Notes under the pieces: generated by a model
What the model was told of the DNA's origin: nothing
The model's database searches: none
Seen by the model: only the letters and a program-made list of their open reading frames with translations
Shown: positions 41,406-49,186 of the stretch, piece by piece
Layout of the letters: every line of letters begins with the position of its first letter
How positions within the stretch are numbered: position 1 is the first letter of the stretch
Made by a program: the position numbers and the translations under genes
Assembly: GCA_934565655.1 (NCBI GenBank)
Contig: CAKTIE010000001.1
Location: 264,681-328,680, forward strand
Length of the DNA: 64,000 bases
Source of the DNA: an uncultured Oscillospiraceae bacterium
GTDB lineage: Bacteria > Bacillota > Clostridia > Oscillospirales > Oscillospiraceae
Direction: 5' to 3'

Positions 41406-42503
41406 TTAGATAGCAAGGCAGGGAAGCCACCTGCCGCTGAATATGCTGTTGAATCCGTCCTTCACTGTGTCGACAACCTTTTTCCCGGTATCGATCACCG
41501 TGTCAATGCCATCGCTGATGGCCTGCCCCGCTCTCTCCACAGCAGGCCCCACCGTTTCACGAAGCGTATCAATACCGTCGCAGATACGGTCGGAAACATG
41601 CTCGACCCAGCTGGTCTCGCTTCCGTTGGTGGCCCAGCTGACAAGACTGTCCAGACCCCAGTCCAGCAGCATCGTGGCGCCTACGGCAATAGCGCCGACG
41701 GCTAATGCGGGAGGACAGGCGACCCCGGCTGCGGTGCAGATACCAGCAATTACCGAAGATACTCCTGCCGTAATGGCTGCTCCCTCTACACCCTTGATGA
41801 TGGTTTCGGTGACCGTCTCTTCCCAGAAGCGGGCACACCAATCGCCGGCAAACTCCTCGGCGTTCTTCACAAAGCTGTCGACAAACTTTCCGGCCCAATT
41901 TACCACGGTTCCGATCGTATTTGCAGCGGAATCAAACTTGCCGAGTTTACCAAAGAAGGTATCCTTAAAAGAGGTAAACTTCATCTCGTTAAGGCCGAAA
42001 AGATCCTTCAGCCATGCGGGAACCGTTGTACCTTCGGCACCGACGACATCCGTAATGCTGCCAATGCCATCAAGCGCATACTTGAGCAGGCTGCCAGCTC
42101 CTCCGTCCGGCATATCCATGATAATACCGAACGGGCCCAGAAGTGTTCCGAATAACTTCTTGAACAGTCCGGCAAGATCAAAGGACGCACCATCGGAATC
42201 CTTCTGTACCGAAGTCTTTTCCGCCACCTGACGATCCCGGTTGCCGTTCTCGGTCTGCTCATACCAGGTGACGACCTGCCGCATACCGTTGCTCATGTTC
42301 CGCGCTGCGCCGGCTTCGGCAGCGATCTGCTCAGACACCTGCCGCAGCCGCTCCGCGATCTGGGCGCGGCCTGCGATCTTGTAGCGCATATTGCCTCTGA
42401 TGCTGTCCACTTCCTGCGACAGGGCTTTCAGCGCCCTGCTCAGATCCATTTCATCCTGCGCAATGCGCTTTGCCCTGGAAGGCTCAATATAAATACGTGC
42501 CAT
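41406..42503 (-). CDS. Candidate type VII secreted protein with glycine-rich hydrophobic tail
   Basis: A 365-residue protein. ATG 42503 follows AGGAGG; the extra 13 residues upstream are not needed. Residues about 1-90 are a helical hairpin of WXG/LXG-like size with a turn near NMRYKIAGRAQI, and QVVTWYEQTE closes it. After a linker come hydrophobic, Gly/Ala-rich segments at about 225-280 (GAAITAGVSSVIAGICTAAG, LAVGAIAVGATMLLDWG), a glycine-zipper pattern seen in membrane-inserting toxins and channels. The C-terminus (about 305-350) is a helical repeat (DGIDT...). It is the first gene of the locus, and I infer a substrate or effector. No known toxin domain was recognised. Confidence 0.65.
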   Translation of the reverse strand: MARIYIEPSRAKRIAQDEMDLSRALKALSQEVDSIRGNMRYKIAGRAQIAERLRQVSEQIAAEAGAARNMSNGMRQVVTWYEQTENGNRDRQVAEKTSVQKDSDGASFDLAGLFKKLFGTLLGPFGIIMDMPDGGAGSLLKYALDGIGSITDVVGAEGTTVPAWLKDLFGLNEMKFTSFKDTFFGKLGKFDSAANTIGTVVNWAGKFVDSFVKNAEEFAGDWCARFWEETVTETIIKGVEGAAITAGVSSVIAGICTAAGVACPPALAVGAIAVGATMLLDWGLDSLVSWATNGSETSWVEHVSDRICDGIDTLRETVGPAVERAGQAISDGIDTVIDTGKKVVDTVKDGFNSIFSGRWLPCLAI

Positions 42504-42971
42504 TTCAACCTCCTGATGCGTATTTTGTTCCCTTGAGAGCAATATACAGGACTGTTACTTTCCATGCATATAAAGCCGACGAACGGCACTTAAAGCCGGA
42601 TGAAAGGCTCCCACGCCAATACCGCCCAGAGAAAAGAGATCCCCCTTGGGGCGAATTGGCATATCCGCTGCCCGAGCACACATGAATTCGTTATATGCAA
42701 CAAAAAACCGACAACAATTCCCTTCCACACTATACCAAATTATAAATAAAAGGGCAAGCGATTTTGTGAAAAATCAGATATTTTCTTTGGATTTCAGCGC
42801 CCTGTCTGTATCCGAAAAACGAAGGAAAGAAGCGCTGTACGATGGAAATTGAGCGCGGAACAAAGGAAATGCTGCTGCGGCCTGTGAAAAATATTTTTAC
42901 GGCCCTCTTGACAAGTGACCAATCGGTAACTATAATACAGCTACCGATTGCTGCTGCAAAGGAGGACGGAC
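42504..42971. promoter_or_regulatory. 468 bp divergent control region of type VII locus and TetR operon
   Basis: No convincing gene. On the minus strand TTGCCC (42757-42752) and TATAGT (42734-42729), 17 bp apart, are a candidate promoter for the type VII block, leaving a leader of about 220 bases. The stretch 42560-42700 shows nothing I can name. On the plus strand the TetR promoter and operator are at 42908-42950. Confidence 0.45.
42908..42950 (+). promoter_or_regulatory. Consensus promoter inside a 9 bp inverted-repeat operator
   Basis: TTGACA (42908-42913), 17 bp, TATAAT (42931-42936). The -10 box is framed by a perfect inverted repeat CAATCGGTA (42920-42928) and TACCGATTG (42942-42950), 13 bp apart. 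It lies 21 bp upstream of the TetR gene and suits autorepression. Confidence 0.85.
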
Positions 42972-43589
42972 ATGGCCGGAGAAACAAAGGAACGGATATT
43001 GGAAGCGGCGCTGGAGCTGTTTGCACAAAGCGGATATCTGGGAACCTCCATGAGCGATATCGCCCAGCGGCTGGGGATCACCAAGGCCGCGCTGTATAAG
43101 CACTACGCCGGTAAGCAGGAGATCCTGGACCGGATCGTGGAGCGGATGAACGAACAGGATGCACAGCGGGCCGAGGAATACGGCATGCCGGAAACGGAGG
43201 ATTTTGCGGCGGCCTATCTGCGTGTTCCTAGGGAAAGGATACGCTCTTATAGTACGGCGCAGTTCGACCACTGGACGAAGGAGCGCTTTTCCGCCAATTT
43301 CCGCAAAATGCTGACGCTGGAGCAGTACCGTGACCCGGCGCTGGGGCGGCTGTATCAGAATTACCTCTCCGCCGGACCGCTGAAGTATATGGCGGAGATC
43401 TTCCGGGGGCTGACGGATTCCGACGAGGCCGACATGCAGCTGGCGTTGGAATTCTACGGCCCTATGTACCTGCTTTACAGCGTCTATGACGGCACGGAGG
43501 ACAAGGCCGCCGTCGCGCCCCTGCTGAATGCCCATATTGACCGGTTTATCCGCAAGGTGGAGTCCGGTTACAGAAAGCAAACCAACTGA
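42972..43589 (+). CDS. TetR/AcrR family transcriptional regulator
   Basis: A 205-residue TetR-type repressor. HTH at about residues 5-50 (ERILEAALELFAQSGY, then MSDIAQRLGITKAALYKHYAGKQEIL). The ATG at 42972 follows AAAGGAGG; the in-frame start at 42948 lies within the operator. It is followed by the flavodoxin and CAT-like genes, which it probably regulates with itself. Confidence 0.9.
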   Translation: MAGETKERILEAALELFAQSGYLGTSMSDIAQRLGITKAALYKHYAGKQEILDRIVERMNEQDAQRAEEYGMPETEDFAAAYLRVPRERIRSYSTAQFDHWTKERFSANFRKMLTLEQYRDPALGRLYQNYLSAGPLKYMAEIFRGLTDSDEADMQLALEFYGPMYLLYSVYDGTEDKAAVAPLLNAHIDRFIRKVESGYRKQTN

Positions 43590-43659
43590 GTCAGACATCG
43601 AGACGCAGTGCGGGTCGCAGAGACGATCGCGCACTGCGCTCTATTTTGAAAAGAGGAAT

Positions 43660-44181
43660 ATGATGAAAGCGATCGTTTATACCACAAACACCGGCAGCAC
43701 AGAGCGCTACGCAAAGCTGCTGGCCGCCGAGACCGGACTTCCTGCCTGCTCGCTTGCGGAGGCGAAGAAGACGGTTCCGGCCAATGAGGAAGTCATTTAC
43801 CTGGGATGGATCATGGCGGGTGCTGTCAAGGGCTATGCCGCCGCGGCTGCGCGCTATCGGGTGCGCGCCGTCTGTGGTGTCGGCATGGGACAGACCGGCA
43901 CCCAGACGGACAGCGTGCGGGAAAAGACAAAGGTCCCCGCTGATATTCCGGTGTTTACGCTGCAAGGCAGCTTCGACGTGAAGAAGCTGTGCGGCATCTA
44001 CCGTCCCATGATGGAGCTCATGGTGAAAACGGCGGGTAAGGCCCTTGCTGAAAAGAGTGACCGCACACCGGAGGAGGACGATATGCTGGATATGATGCTC
44101 CACGGCGGAGAGCGGGTCAAGGCGGAAAATCTGCACGCCGTACTGGAATGGTACAACGCGCGGCACGGAGGGAACCGATGA
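43660..44181 (+). CDS. Flavodoxin-domain protein
   Basis: A 173-residue protein with a flavodoxin/MioC-like FMN-binding start: MKAIVYTTNTGSTERYAKLLA, in which TNTGST is the phosphate-binding loop, then VIYLGWIMAGAVKGY. The rest of the sequence has no conserved C-terminal domain that I know (EEDDMLDMMLHGGERV). Two adjacent ATGs (43660, 43663) follow AGAGGAA. It is 70 bp downstream of the TetR gene and overlaps the CAT-like gene by 4 bp. A reductase or electron-carrier role is likely; partner unknown. Confidence 0.78.
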   Translation: MMKAIVYTTNTGSTERYAKLLAAETGLPACSLAEAKKTVPANEEVIYLGWIMAGAVKGYAAAAARYRVRAVCGVGMGQTGTQTDSVREKTKVPADIPVFTLQGSFDVKKLCGIYRPMMELMVKTAGKALAEKSDRTPEEDDMLDMMLHGGERVKAENLHAVLEWYNARHGGNR

Positions 44182-44804
44182 GACCGATCGCGGTTGACCC
44201 CAAAGCCACCGGCCGCGGGGCGGCGTTTGACCTCTGGATGGACGCGCCCAACCCCATGGTGACGTTTTTCAAAACCCTGGACGTGACGCCTCTTGTCCGG
44301 CTCAGCCGCAGGCGCGGCGATAAATTCAATATGCTGCTGTGCTGGTGCATCGGCAGGGCGGCCAGCGGCATCCGGGAATTCTATACGCTTCCCGTGGGAC
44401 GGGAACTGCTGCAATACGACGCCATCGCGGTGAATACCATCGTGAAGAACAGAACGGGTGAGGTCAGCTCCTGCGATGTACCCTTTTCCGCAGATCTTGC
44501 CCGGTTCAATGCCGACTATCTGCGCCTGACGCGGCAGACGGCGGAGCGCTGCGAAAACCATGACCTGACGGAGCATATGGTCATCGGCACCTCCGCCATC
44601 GTGGACACGGAGATCGACGGTGCGGTGGGCATGAACAGCGGGATCTTCAATAACCCCTTCCTCATCTGGGGCAGGTATCGCAGGGGACTTTTCCGAACGA
44701 CGCTGACGATCTCGTTCCAGTTCCACCATACCCAGATGGACGGCGCTCACGCCGGGCGTTTCCTGCGGCGTTTACAGGAGAGCATCCGTGAGCTGAGGGC
44801 GTGA
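44178..44804 (+). CDS. Chloramphenicol acetyltransferase-like protein
   Basis: A 208-residue protein of the CAT (CatA-type) acyltransferase fold. The catalytic HxxxDG motif is present as HHTQMDG near residue 184, and the family pattern FNMLLCWCIGRAAS and GEVSSCDVPFSADL is visible. ATG overlaps the flavodoxin stop (ATGA). Whether it acts on chloramphenicol or another acyl acceptor cannot be told; many such genomic copies do not give resistance. Confidence 0.85.
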   Translation: MRPIAVDPKATGRGAAFDLWMDAPNPMVTFFKTLDVTPLVRLSRRRGDKFNMLLCWCIGRAASGIREFYTLPVGRELLQYDAIAVNTIVKNRTGEVSSCDVPFSADLARFNADYLRLTRQTAERCENHDLTEHMVIGTSAIVDTEIDGAVGMNSGIFNNPFLIWGRYRRGLFRTTLTISFQFHHTQMDGAHAGRFLRRLQESIRELRA

Positions 44805-44820
44805 GAGACCGATAAAACCC

Positions 44821-44849
44821 TTGACCGGTGCGGCGGGCTTATCTATAAT
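44821..44849 (+). promoter_or_regulatory. Sigma-A promoter for the 44881 gene
   Basis: TTGACC (44821-44826) and TATAAT (44844-44849) with a 17 bp spacer, 31 bp before the ATG. Confidence 0.75.
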
Positions 44850-44880
44850 GATCATAGCACTGCGACAGGAGGCATGTACC

Positions 44881-45183
44881 ATGCGTATCAACTGGTTCAA
44901 GGACGAAAACAACCTGATCTACATCAACGGCGAGACACAGCTGACGGAGCTGGAAAAGACGCTGCACTTCCCCGGTCTGGAGGAGGCCGCCAATGCGCTG
45001 CGGCAGCATCCCACGGCGGAGGGCTTCACCATCAAGGGGCCCAAGCGCACCAGCGGACGGCTTTTCGTGCCGGATCTGGCCTTTGGTGAGCATATCGAGA
45101 TGGGGGAGAATATTTTCTTCTTCATGGGCGAGATGCAGGAGTGCTATGTGATCTACTGGCCCGGCGCGCCGGTGGCGAAATAA
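44881..45183 (+). CDS. Small conserved protein of unknown function
   Basis: A 100-residue soluble protein with its own promoter and a good AGGAGG before ATG 44881. It reads as alpha/beta (YINGETQLTELEKTL, GFTIKGPKRTSGRLFV, FFFMGEMQECYVIYW). I do not recognise the family. A perfect hairpin terminator follows. Confidence 0.65.
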   Translation: MRINWFKDENNLIYINGETQLTELEKTLHFPGLEEAANALRQHPTAEGFTIKGPKRTSGRLFVPDLAFGEHIEMGENIFFFMGEMQECYVIYWPGAPVAK

Positions 45184-45190
45184 AGCATGA

Positions 45191-45217
45191 GGGACAGCCG
45201 GCCGGCTGTCCCTTTTA
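45191..45217 (+). terminator. Terminator after the 44881 gene
   Basis: A perfect palindrome GGGACAGCCG-GC-CGGCTGTCCC (45191-45212) followed by TTTT. Confidence 0.8.
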
Positions 45218-45223
45218 TCATGT

Positions 45224-45265
45224 CAAAAAACCGCACCCGGTCACAGGGCGGTGTGACCGGGTGCG
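45224..45265 (-). terminator. Terminator after the zinc-ribbon gene
   Basis: A 14 bp perfect stem (45232-45245 / 45252-45265), 6-base loop, followed on the minus strand by a T6 run (AAAAAA at 45225-45230 of the plus strand). It lies 55 bp past the stop of the gene at 45320. Confidence 0.8.
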
Positions 45266-45319
45266 ATCTGAGGGGAGGATACCCTCATTATGGAAAAGAT
45301 TGGGTACAGATAGGGGGAT

Positions 45320-45538
45320 TTATCTGACTCTCAGCCGGGGATAGCGGCGTCGCAGTGCCGCCAGCTCCGCACTGTCATCGCCCAGTGAAAGGGCCTGGTC
45401 GATGTTGGCCAACGCCGCGTCAGACATAGGATGGTCGCCGCGGGCGCCGCAGGAGACGCAATAGTAGCGTCCGCTCCGGTATACCACGCTGCTGCTGCCG
45501 CACAGGGCGCAGCGAATGGTTTTTGCAGGCGTGGCCAT
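45320..45538 (-). CDS. Small zinc-ribbon protein
   Basis: A 72-residue protein with a CALCG...CVSCG zinc ribbon (near residues 10 and 29), then a short helical tail. The ATG at 45538 is chosen because GGAGG precedes it; the in-frame ATG at 45580 is an extension. Function unknown. Confidence 0.7.
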   Translation of the reverse strand: MATPAKTIRCALCGSSSVVYRSGRYYCVSCGARGDHPMSDAALANIDQALSLGDDSAELAALRRRYPRLRVR

Positions 45539-45613
45539 GCTCCATATCCTCCGTTTCGTAAGCTGTACATAGGATAGCATGGAAATTCACATTTGTAAAA
45601 CGCATCTTTGCTA

Positions 45614-45643
45614 TTGATTTCATGAGCGGCCGTCATGTATAAT
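45614..45643 (+). promoter_or_regulatory. Candidate promoter of the LysR gene
   Basis: TTGATT (45614-45619), 18 bp, TATAAT (45638-45643), 31 bp before the LysR ATG. Confidence 0.55.
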
Positions 45644-45674
45644 GGGTGTCATCGACAACAGCGAGGTGGTACCC

Positions 45675-46559
45675 ATGAGCATTTCCAAATATCAGGTGTT
45701 TTTGAAGGTGGTGTCCTGCGGCACGTTTACCAAGGCGGCGGAGGCGCTGAATTTCACCCAGTCCGGCATCAGCCACGCCATCACGTCGCTGGAGAGCGAG
45801 CTGGGCATTACGCTCCTCAGCCGCAACCGGGGCGGCGTGGTGCTGACGGCGGATGGCCGGGCGGTGCTGCCCAAGATCGAGAAGCTGTGCGCCGCCCACC
45901 ACGCCCTGATGCAGACGGTGGAGGGCCTGAAGGACATGGACAGCGGCCTTGTGAAGATCGCCACCTTTTCCAGCGTGTCGGCCCAGTGGCTGCCCCGTAT
46001 TCTGAAAAGCTTCGGCAAGCTGTACCCCAACATCGAGTTTGAGGTGGTCACCGGCGACTTCTACGACCAGATCGAGAACTGGATCGTCACCGGCGCGGTG
46101 GACTGCGGCTTTCTGCGGCTGCCGTCGGTGAAGCGTTTGCAGACCTACGCCCTGCACCGGGACGAATTGCAGGTCATCGTACCCTGTGACCATCCTTACG
46201 CCCACAGTGATCCCTTCCCCAGGGAGCTGCTGGCGGCGGAGCCCTTCATCCAGCTGGAGGAGGGCGACGACTATGAGATCATGGCGGCCTTTGACGAGAT
46301 GGGCATCCGGCCCAATGTGAAGTATGTGGCACGGGAGGATCGGACGATCCTGTCCATGGTGTCGGAGGGGCTTGGCATCAGCCTGCTGCCGGAGCTGATG
46401 GTGCGGCACAGTCCCGCGCCCGTTACCGCCTGCCGTCCGCCCATGACCTTCCACCGTACCATCGGCATCGGCGTGAAGGACGAGAAGGCCCTGTCCAACT
46501 CCACCCGGCTTTTCGTGGACTATGTGCGGACATGGGTGGCGGAAAACGGAGACCAGTAA
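45675..46559 (+). CDS. LysR family transcriptional regulator
   Basis: A 294-residue LysR-type regulator. N-terminal winged HTH (about 1-60: YQVFLKVVSCGTFTKAAEAL, FTQSGISHAITSLESELGITLL), then a periplasmic-binding-type ligand domain (about 90-290: VKIATFSSVSAQWLP, VDCGFLRLP, GLGISLLPEL). The ATG at 45675 follows GAGGTGG. LysR regulators often control a divergent neighbour; here that would be the small zinc-ribbon gene, but a distant target is as likely. Inducer unknown. Confidence 0.9.
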   Translation: MSISKYQVFLKVVSCGTFTKAAEALNFTQSGISHAITSLESELGITLLSRNRGGVVLTADGRAVLPKIEKLCAAHHALMQTVEGLKDMDSGLVKIATFSSVSAQWLPRILKSFGKLYPNIEFEVVTGDFYDQIENWIVTGAVDCGFLRLPSVKRLQTYALHRDELQVIVPCDHPYAHSDPFPRELLAAEPFIQLEEGDDYEIMAAFDEMGIRPNVKYVAREDRTILSMVSEGLGISLLPELMVRHSPAPVTACRPPMTFHRTIGIGVKDEKALSNSTRLFVDYVRTWVAENGDQ

Positions 46560-46582
46560 GGACATGGCGGCGATAAAGAAGG

Positions 46583-46626
46583 AACCCCCATGGAGCCTGC
46601 GAATTTCGCAGGCATCGTGGGGGGTT
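46583..46626. terminator. Hairpin between convergent LysR and sufU genes
   Basis: An imperfect stem with AACCCCC on one side and GGGGGGTT on the other, and a perfect inner part GCCTGCGA / TCGCAGGC. It sits between two convergent genes and may end both. No long T-run, so the call is tentative. Confidence 0.55.
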
Positions 46627-46630
46627 ACAT

Positions 46631-47062
46631 TTATTTCGTTCTGCCCTGCAGGGCTTCCTTCAGCGTTCGCCAGCCCAGCACCGCGCATTTGACCCGCGCG
46701 GGCATATGGGCAATATCCCGGAGGACGGAGGCCTCCTCCAGACTGTCGATCTCCTCCCCGGTTGCTTCGCCCTGGATCATTTTCAGGAACGTCTCGCCCA
46801 GCTTCAGGGCCTCATCCTTCTTTTTCCCCACGATCATGCCCAGCATGATGTCGGCGGAGGCCTGGGAGATGGCGCAGCCGTCGCCTACGAACGCGCCGTC
46901 GGCGATGGTGTCGCCGTCCAGCTTCAGCTTGAGAAAGATGTCGTCGCCGCAGCTGGGGTTGACACCCTCCAGCACGATATCGGCGTCCGGCAGATCATGC
47001 TTGAACTCCGGGTGCAGATTGTGCTCGGTGAGGATCTCGTTATAAAAGCTTCTATTTTCCAT
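46631..47062 (-). CDS. sufU: SufU Fe-S cluster assembly protein
   Basis: A 143-residue SufU (NifU-like, zinc-dependent sulfurtransferase partner of SufS). Conserved Cys residues are seen in NPSCGDD near residue 37, DGCAISQASADIM near residue 62 and RVKCAVLGW near residue 126, with the Asp of the zinc site at Asp40. It accepts persulfide sulfur from SufS. The gene overlaps sufS by 11 bp and is the last of the operon. Confidence 0.93.
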   Translation of the reverse strand: MENRSFYNEILTEHNLHPEFKHDLPDADIVLEGVNPSCGDDIFLKLKLDGDTIADGAFVGDGCAISQASADIMLGMIVGKKKDEALKLGETFLKMIQGEATGEEIDSLEEASVLRDIAHMPARVKCAVLGWRTLKEALQGRTK

Positions 47063-48266
47063 AGCCCATTCGCTCCCTCAAGGTGGAAAGACTGTTCAGC
47101 AGCCGGTCGATCTCCGCCTCCGTGTTGTAAAACGCCAGACTGGCCCGCGCGGTGGACGGGTGGCCCAGATGGGCCAGCAGCGGCTGGGCGCAGTGATGGC
47201 CTGCCCGGATGGCCACGCCGTCGCTGGCGAGAATTTCGCTGATGTCGTGGGGGTGGACACCGTCCACCGTAAAGGCGAGAATGCCGCAATGCTCCTCCGC
47301 CATTTCAGAGCCCAGCACATGGACGGCGGGAATATCGCGGATGCCCTCCATGGCCCGGCGGGTGAAGGCCAGCTCCCGACGGTGCATCTCTGCAAAGCCG
47401 ATGCGGTTCACATAGTCGATGGCCGCGTGAAGGCCCACAGCACCGGCGGCGTTGACCGTACCGGCCTCAAACTTGTGGGGCAGCTCCGCAAAGACCGCGC
47501 CCTCTCGGGTGACGGACTCGATCATCTCACCGCCGGTGAGGAAGGGCGGCATTTCCTCCAGCAGAGCTTCCCTGCCGTACAGCACGCCGATACCCATGGG
47601 GCCGTAGAGCTTGTGGCCGGAGAAGGCCAGGAAGTCCGCGTCCAGCGCCTGTACATCCACGGGGATGTGGGGGGTGCTCTGGGCGCCGTCCACCACCATC
47701 ACCGCGCCGTGCCGGTGGGCCATGTCCGCGATCTGGCGGATGGGGTTGATACGGCCGATGACATTGGACACCTGGGTACAGGCCACCAGCTTCGTCTTGT
47801 CGGTGATAAGAGCCTCCACCTTATTCAGGTCAAGGCTGCCGTCCGGCTCGCATTCCATGAATTTCAGCGTCGCGCCGGTCTGACGGCAGACCATCTGCCA
47901 GGGCAGCAGGTTGCTGTGGTGCTCCAGAATGGACACCAGTACCTCGTCCCCGGCCTTTACATGGGAGAGCCCGTAGCTGTAAGCCACCAGATTCAGGCCC
48001 TCGGTGGTGTTGCGGGTGAAGATGATCTCTCTGGCGCTTTTCGCGTTCAGGAAGGCCCGGACGGCCTCGCGGGCGTTTTCGTAGTCGTCGGTGGCGGCGA
48101 TGCTCAGGGGATACAGGCCCCGCAGGGGGTTGGCGTTATGAAGCTGATAGAACTTCGCTTCCGCGTCCAGCACGCACTGGGGCCGCTGGGCCGTGGCGGC
48201 ATTGTCCAGATACGCGATGTCCAGATTCTTCAGCAGGGGAAAATCGTCTCGGTACGCATGTGCCAT
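47052..48266 (-). CDS. sufS: SufS cysteine desulfurase
   Basis: A 404-residue PLP enzyme of the class-II desulfurase group. PLP Lys in SGHKLYGPMG near residue 228, active-site Cys in GHHCAQP near residue 365, and a DGAQS motif near residue 204. It takes sulfur from L-cysteine and hands it to SufU. The ATG at 48266 follows the sufD stop directly (2 bp apart), so translation is probably coupled. Confidence 0.95.
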   Translation of the reverse strand: MAHAYRDDFPLLKNLDIAYLDNAATAQRPQCVLDAEAKFYQLHNANPLRGLYPLSIAATDDYENAREAVRAFLNAKSAREIIFTRNTTEGLNLVAYSYGLSHVKAGDEVLVSILEHHSNLLPWQMVCRQTGATLKFMECEPDGSLDLNKVEALITDKTKLVACTQVSNVIGRINPIRQIADMAHRHGAVMVVDGAQSTPHIPVDVQALDADFLAFSGHKLYGPMGIGVLYGREALLEEMPPFLTGGEMIESVTREGAVFAELPHKFEAGTVNAAGAVGLHAAIDYVNRIGFAEMHRRELAFTRRAMEGIRDIPAVHVLGSEMAEEHCGILAFTVDGVHPHDISEILASDGVAIRAGHHCAQPLLAHLGHPSTARASLAFYNTEAEIDRLLNSLSTLRERMGYGK

Positions 48267-48267
48267 G

Positions 48268-49173
48268 TTACAGCACCTCCTCCAATTCTGTCAGGACGGC
48301 CGCCTGCGCGGTCTCGTCCTGTAAAGTGCGGGCCAGCCGCTCGATGGCGGCGCGGGCCATGATGTTCTCCGCCTCCGCCGCGGAAATGCCCCGGCTTTCG
48401 AAATAAAACAGGGTATCCTCGTCCAGCTCGCCGATGGTGGCGCCGTGGTTGCCCACCACGTTCTCCTCGGCGCACAGGATCAGCGGCACCGTCTTGTTGA
48501 CAACGCCGTCGCCCAGCATCAGAACCGTCTCCTGCTCGTTGCCCACAGACCCGGCGGAGCCCTTCTTGAAGTCGATGGTGCCCCGGAAGATCTTCCGGGC
48601 GTCATCCTTCAGCGCGCCGGCGGCGTTGATCTCGCTGGTGGTTTTCTGTCCCCAGTGGTCCACCACCAGATTCAGATCCACCGTCTGCTGCTTCTGGCCC
48701 AGATAGCCGATCCCGGCCTGAAAGCCCGCGCCGGTGCCGTTCAGCGCGAAGCGACCGTCACTGTATACGTCGCCCCGGCCCAGCAGGATCTGTATCAGCT
48801 CCACCTGGCCGTTTTCGGCGCAGCGGCCGTCGGTCTCCAGCTGCAGCAGGGAGTCCTGGGCCGTGTTCTGTATCTGCACCAGCCGCACCCGCGCGTCCTT
48901 CTCCACATGAAGTTCCGTCCGCACCAGCAGCTTGTCCGCGGAACGCAGGGTCTCAAAAACCGTGACGGTCTGGCCCTCCGGCGCGTGGATGTCCACACGC
49001 TTTTCGCTGTAATTTCCGTCACCGGCAATGTCCAGGCGGACGGTCTGCCCGGCGGCGGTGATCTTCTCTGTGCCCAGGTCGGCGGCATCCTCCCAGGTCA
49101 GGGCCGTTTCGTTGACGCCCAGCCGGTTCCATGTGCGGGTCGGGAGCCGGTTGATCAAAATCGTTTCACTCAT
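48268..49173 (-). CDS. sufD: SufD Fe-S scaffold subunit
   Basis: A 301-residue SufD. C-terminal SufBD core (about 100-290), with the typical LDEDTLFYFESRGISAAEAENIMARAA ending (GISA-x-EAE). The ATG at 49173 (MSETI) is chosen instead of the TTG at 49179 because AAAGGAG is then well spaced. It partners SufB and SufC in the scaffold complex. Somewhat shorter and more divergent than SufB, as usual. Confidence 0.92.
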   Translation of the reverse strand: MSETILINRLPTRTWNRLGVNETALTWEDAADLGTEKITAAGQTVRLDIAGDGNYSEKRVDIHAPEGQTVTVFETLRSADKLLVRTELHVEKDARVRLVQIQNTAQDSLLQLETDGRCAENGQVELIQILLGRGDVYSDGRFALNGTGAGFQAGIGYLGQKQQTVDLNLVVDHWGQKTTSEINAAGALKDDARKIFRGTIDFKKGSAGSVGNEQETVLMLGDGVVNKTVPLILCAEENVVGNHGATIGELDEDTLFYFESRGISAAEAENIMARAAIERLARTLQDETAQAAVLTELEEVL

Positions 49174-49186
49174 ATCCAAACTCCTT

